Of a stretch of 8,419 bases of DNA, positions 6,831 through 8,419 are shown piece after piece; the first letter of the stretch is position 1, and the number at the start of each line of letters is the position of its first letter. The stretch is from Tiamatella sp964451715. Lineage in GTDB: Archaea > Thermoproteota > Thermoprotei_A > Sulfolobales > Acidilobaceae. Both the position numbers and the translations under genes were made by a program. The DNA lies in the NCBI GenBank assembly GCA_964451715.1, contig CAYVIZ010000042.1, positions 1 to 8,419 on the forward strand. The letters run 5' to 3'. Below the pieces are notes generated by a model that saw nothing but the letters and a program-made list of their open reading frames with translations, was not told the DNA's origin and made no database searches.

Positions 6831-7014
6831 ATGTTAATAGACAGGATTTAGAGAAGAAATATCATCACTACTAGTAACAGGCTTATTATTAAGTGGCCAT
6901 GTATATGTAGATGCATCGAAATGTAAAGAACTGGAAAACGCATACATGGTCAAGGTAATTAAAGAGATAACGAGAAAGTTTACAGGATATGTAATTGTTA
7001 TAATGGTGGCTTGA
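6831..7014 (+). pseudogene. Probable frameshifted remnant of a small gene
   Basis: ATG 6831 is placed like a leaderless start, but its frame stops after six codons (MLIDRI, stop 6849-6851). The adjacent frame is open from 6841 to TGA 7012-7014, 57 codons, and looks coding: typical local codons (ATA, AGA, GTA, TTA), an amphipathic start (FREEISSLLVTGLLLSG), a strand-like HVYVDAS, a charged helix (KCKELENAYMVKVIKEITRKF) and a hydrophobic end (GYVIVIMVA). It has no start codon of its own before ATG 6946. One base change in length between 6837 and 6849 would join the two parts into a product of about 60 residues. The family is not recognised. It may be a decayed gene, a sequencing error in a real small gene, or a chance open frame. 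Confidence 0.4.
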
Positions 7015-7242
7015 AGCTGTGAAGCCAGACCATCTAGAGATAGAGTTAGACCTCTAAGGATTAGGCCTAGTATTATTACGATACATGGCCGTGTTTAAGG
7101 TTGAGTAGCATTACGCTCTATTCATGTCTGCCTTTGATATAATCTCGGCTGCCACTATCAAGCACTTCATGATTTTATCCAAGCCTCTTCAAATAGCTGT
7201 TTACAACTTCAGGGGTTTACCTTTTAGGCAATGGTGGCTTAC

Positions 7243-7365
7243 ATGTGTATAACAGTCCCGCCGGAGGTTAGGGATCCGGGGCTCCCGTTACATAAAAACA
7301 AGGTTTCCAGTGGGAAGCGTAGCCTGGAAGCGTTCTTCGCAAATGCTTATTATCATGGATATTAA
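7243..7365 (+). CDS. Possible 40-residue small ORF, unknown
   Basis: ATG 7243 is preceded by GGTGG at 7233-7237 with a 5-nt gap, a good archaeal ribosome site, and the frame runs 40 codons to TAA 7363-7365. The product begins MCITVPPEVRDPG, is moderately basic in the middle (HKNKVSSGKR) and ends in an aromatic tail (FFANAYYHGY). I recognise no family. No strong promoter is seen; attttatcc near 7172-7180 is the nearest candidate. A minus-strand frame of 47 codons covers the same bases, so chance is quite possible. Confidence 0.22.
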   Translation: MCITVPPEVRDPGLPLHKNKVSSGKRSLEAFFANAYYHGY

Positions 7366-7492
7366 TGCGGATGATCTGGAAACACATGGACTGGGGAAGG
7401 CTAACTGTTCTAAAACGCTAAAAAGAAGCATGATTGTCGTATAAGTTGTTCTCGTGCCCAACGAAGAGCGGCGTGCTAAGGGTGATTAAACC

Positions 7493-7511
7493 TATAAGCT
7501 AGAGGCTTATA
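7493..7511. repeat. Perfect 7-bp inverted repeat (hairpin)
   Basis: The arms tataagc (7493-7499) and gcttata (7505-7511) are exact complements around a 5-nt loop (tagag). It lies 75 nt beyond the stop of vapC on the minus strand. It might be an operator, a transcript-end structure or a relic; the A/T-rich stem would be weak at high temperature. Confidence 0.45.
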
Positions 7512-7585
7512 ATACGCATTAGCATTCCCGTGGCATCAATCGAATCTGAATTATAGAGGTTATGATTATTGTTATATGAGAGGCT

Positions 7586-8041
7586 TCAGGTCAATAGTAC
7601 ACTATCAAGTCCTTCAGCTAGTGCCGCTTCATAGAGTTTCCTGTCGCTTGTCAGGAACTTCTCTGAGTTTACATGTTTTGCAGTTGCTATTTGAAGTGCG
7701 TCAGCCATGTATAGGTGTTGTCTCTCTATAGTTCTCCACGCTTCCCTCAGTATAGTTACCTTTAATGGTAGAGCTAGGGCTATACCTAGCTTCAACATCC
7801 TCCTTGTCTCACCTAGAAACCTTTTCCTCGTAACACTGTATTCTCTATCGTTTATTCTATCAAGCCTCTTCGCCCTGTCAAGAACGCCTAGAACCTCCCC
7901 GATATTCCATATGCTATACGCTATTCTAGTCTCCCCCGAGTAAGTCTTGATATATAGGTCTCTAACCGCCTTACTGCCAGGCTCTTCTAAGTACCTTTTA
8001 ATTATAGCACTACTATCCAAATAAACTATCGGCGCGTTCAT
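7586..8041 (-). CDS. vapC: VapC-type PIN-domain toxin ribonuclease
   Basis: A 151-residue PIN-domain protein of the VapC toxin family, an Mg/Mn-dependent endoribonuclease that cuts RNA (known family targets include tRNA and rRNA) when freed from its antitoxin. All four expected acidic residues are present: Asp9 in YLDSSAIIKRY, Glu49 in WNIGEVLG, Asp114 in YMADALQIATA, and Asp133 in FLTSDRKL. Length and spacing are normal, so the toxin looks intact. ATG 8041 lies inside the end of vapB (29-nt overlap with its stop at 8013), which suggests translational coupling. It is the downstream gene of a two-gene operon; the cognate antitoxin is expected to bind and block the active site. Assignment is secure; the RNA target cannot be read from sequence. 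Confidence 0.93.
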   Translation of the reverse strand: MNAPIVYLDSSAIIKRYLEEPGSKAVRDLYIKTYSGETRIAYSIWNIGEVLGVLDRAKRLDRINDREYSVTRKRFLGETRRMLKLGIALALPLKVTILREAWRTIERQHLYMADALQIATAKHVNSEKFLTSDRKLYEAALAEGLDSVLLT

Positions 8042-8285
8042 CCCTCAACTCCCTTACAAGACCACTTACAAGGCCCCCCTTTGGCCTTACAGGCTCGAAA
8101 TCCAGTTCGACAAGCTCTCCTCCAACTAGCTCGTCCAATGCACTTAATAGCTCATCCTGCAGCATTCCCTCTCTTATAACCTCCTCAAGAAGCCTTGAAA
8201 CCTCGATACCCCTATTCTTTGCGTATATCTTGAACCTATCCCATAGCTCTCTGTCAACATAGATACTGGTTTTAACCCTATCCAC
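8013..8285 (-). CDS. vapB: VapB-type ribbon-helix-helix antitoxin
   Basis: The antitoxin partner of the adjacent PIN toxin; it should neutralise VapC and, as a VapB-VapC complex, repress the operon. The N-terminus is a ribbon-helix-helix DNA-binding unit: strand VKTSIYVD, helix RELWDRFKIYAKNRG, turn and second helix EVSRLLEEVIREGML. The C-terminal tail (about 55-90) is acidic then basic and ends RDERADSLFG, the kind of tail that wraps the toxin. I choose GTG 8285 (90 residues): GGTGG lies 8 nt upstream, and the TATA predicts initiation near 8300. TTG 8300 (95 residues, MVVYSVDRVKT) would be leaderless and adds five residues not seen in relatives I recall. Its 3' end overlaps vapC by 29 nt. 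Confidence 0.9.
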   Translation of the reverse strand: MDRVKTSIYVDRELWDRFKIYAKNRGIEVSRLLEEVIREGMLQDELLSALDELVGGELVELDFEPVRPKGGLVSGLVRELRDERADSLFG

Positions 8286-8307
8286 CGAATATACCACCAA
8301 TACAGAC

Positions 8308-8326
8308 TATACCTAAATAGAGTATA
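8308..8326. promoter_or_regulatory. Inverted repeat over the vapBC promoter, candidate operator
   Basis: TATAC at 8308-8312 and GTATA at 8322-8326 form an inverted repeat with a 9-nt spacer, between the TATA box and the predicted start of transcription. A further TATACC copy lies at 8290-8295. Ribbon-helix-helix antitoxins usually bind short repeats at this position. The arms are AT-rich, so chance cannot be excluded. Confidence 0.35.
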
Positions 8327-8330
8327 TAAA
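8323..8330 (-). promoter_or_regulatory. TATA box of the vapBC operon
   Basis: The minus strand reads tttatata, a strong archaeal TATA element. Initiation about 26 nt downstream would be near 8300, leaving a leader of about 15 nt ahead of GTG 8285. Confidence 0.6.
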
Positions 8331-8419
8331 CAAACAAGCTTTCCCTAGCATCAACGGTTTACAAGAGTTTCAACCCCTCTTAACAGGTTTCTCAACTACT
8401 CTATTTCTCTAGGATTTAG
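8331..8419. other. Right-end intergenic stretch
   Basis: All six frames contain stops, and I see no gene start, RNA gene or repeat here. A minus-strand frame of 14 codons ending at 8351 is too short and is closed upstream by TAG. Confidence 0.4.

Larger units (their letters stand above)
7015..7585. other. Long region without a convincing gene
   Basis: This stretch of about 570 nt has stops in all six frames every few dozen codons, and composition more AT-rich than the flanking genes. It holds two mutually overlapping mini-ORFs: plus 7243-7365 with a good ribosome site, and minus 7431-7288 (47 codons, start ATG, no good ribosome site). It also holds a perfect 7-bp hairpin at 7493-7511. I see no tRNA, rRNA, signal recognition particle RNA core, CRISPR repeats or transposase motifs. 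It is most likely decayed coding or regulatory DNA. Confidence 0.5.

Noticed and set aside
6786..6860. C/D box small RNA starting at an ATGATGA box C-like word
   Set aside because: No CTGA box D or D' follows on the same strand within a usual length.
7002..7240. Direct repeat aatggtggctt at 7002-7012 and 7230-7240 as mobile-element ends
   Set aside because: Only 11 bases, no inverted terminal repeats and no transposase between them; chance is plausible.

Overview
The window reads as a hyperthermophilic crenarchaeote (Thermoproteota), with Desulfurococcales/Pyrodictiaceae-like character as a best guess. The reasons are TATA-type promoters with short leaders, GGTGA-type ribosome binding sites, frequent GTG and TTG starts, heavy use of ATA, CTA, AGG and AGA codons, a VapBC pair, and a tRNA-Thr with discriminator U73 and an encoded CCA. 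A run of exactly 100 N shows that this is a draft assembly with a join of probably arbitrary length.

Plus-strand block (about 1-3793): a membrane-anchored penicillin acylase family Ntn-hydrolase begins at GTG 153 and runs into the gap. Behind the gap, in a different frame, lies the C-terminal part of a small glycine-rich membrane protein. The open frame that appears to run through the gap to 3023 is a chimera and should not be used. Next come a LysE/RhtB-type exporter with its own promoter and a tRNA-Thr(GGT).

Minus-strand block (about 3835-6745): three separately promoted genes. From upstream to downstream they are a two-helix membrane protein with a soluble domain, a polytopic membrane protein whose C-terminal domain carries an OB-like D-x-DHG-x-W-x-E-x-HP signature, and a small protein with a ribbon-helix-helix-like N-terminus and a charged helical tail next to the tRNA.

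Region 6746-7585 holds no convincing intact gene. It contains a possible bidirectional promoter, an apparently frameshifted gene remnant (6831-7014), two mutually exclusive mini-ORFs and a perfect short hairpin. It looks like decayed or regulatory DNA.

The right end is a vapBC toxin-antitoxin operon on the minus strand (8285 to 7586) with a 29-nt overlap, all four PIN acidic residues, and an inverted repeat over the TATA box that could be the autoregulatory operator.

I see no convincing new multi-gene system. The most interesting items are the OB-domain membrane fusion at 4483-5628, the decayed region at 6797-7585, and the misjoined ORF at the gap.
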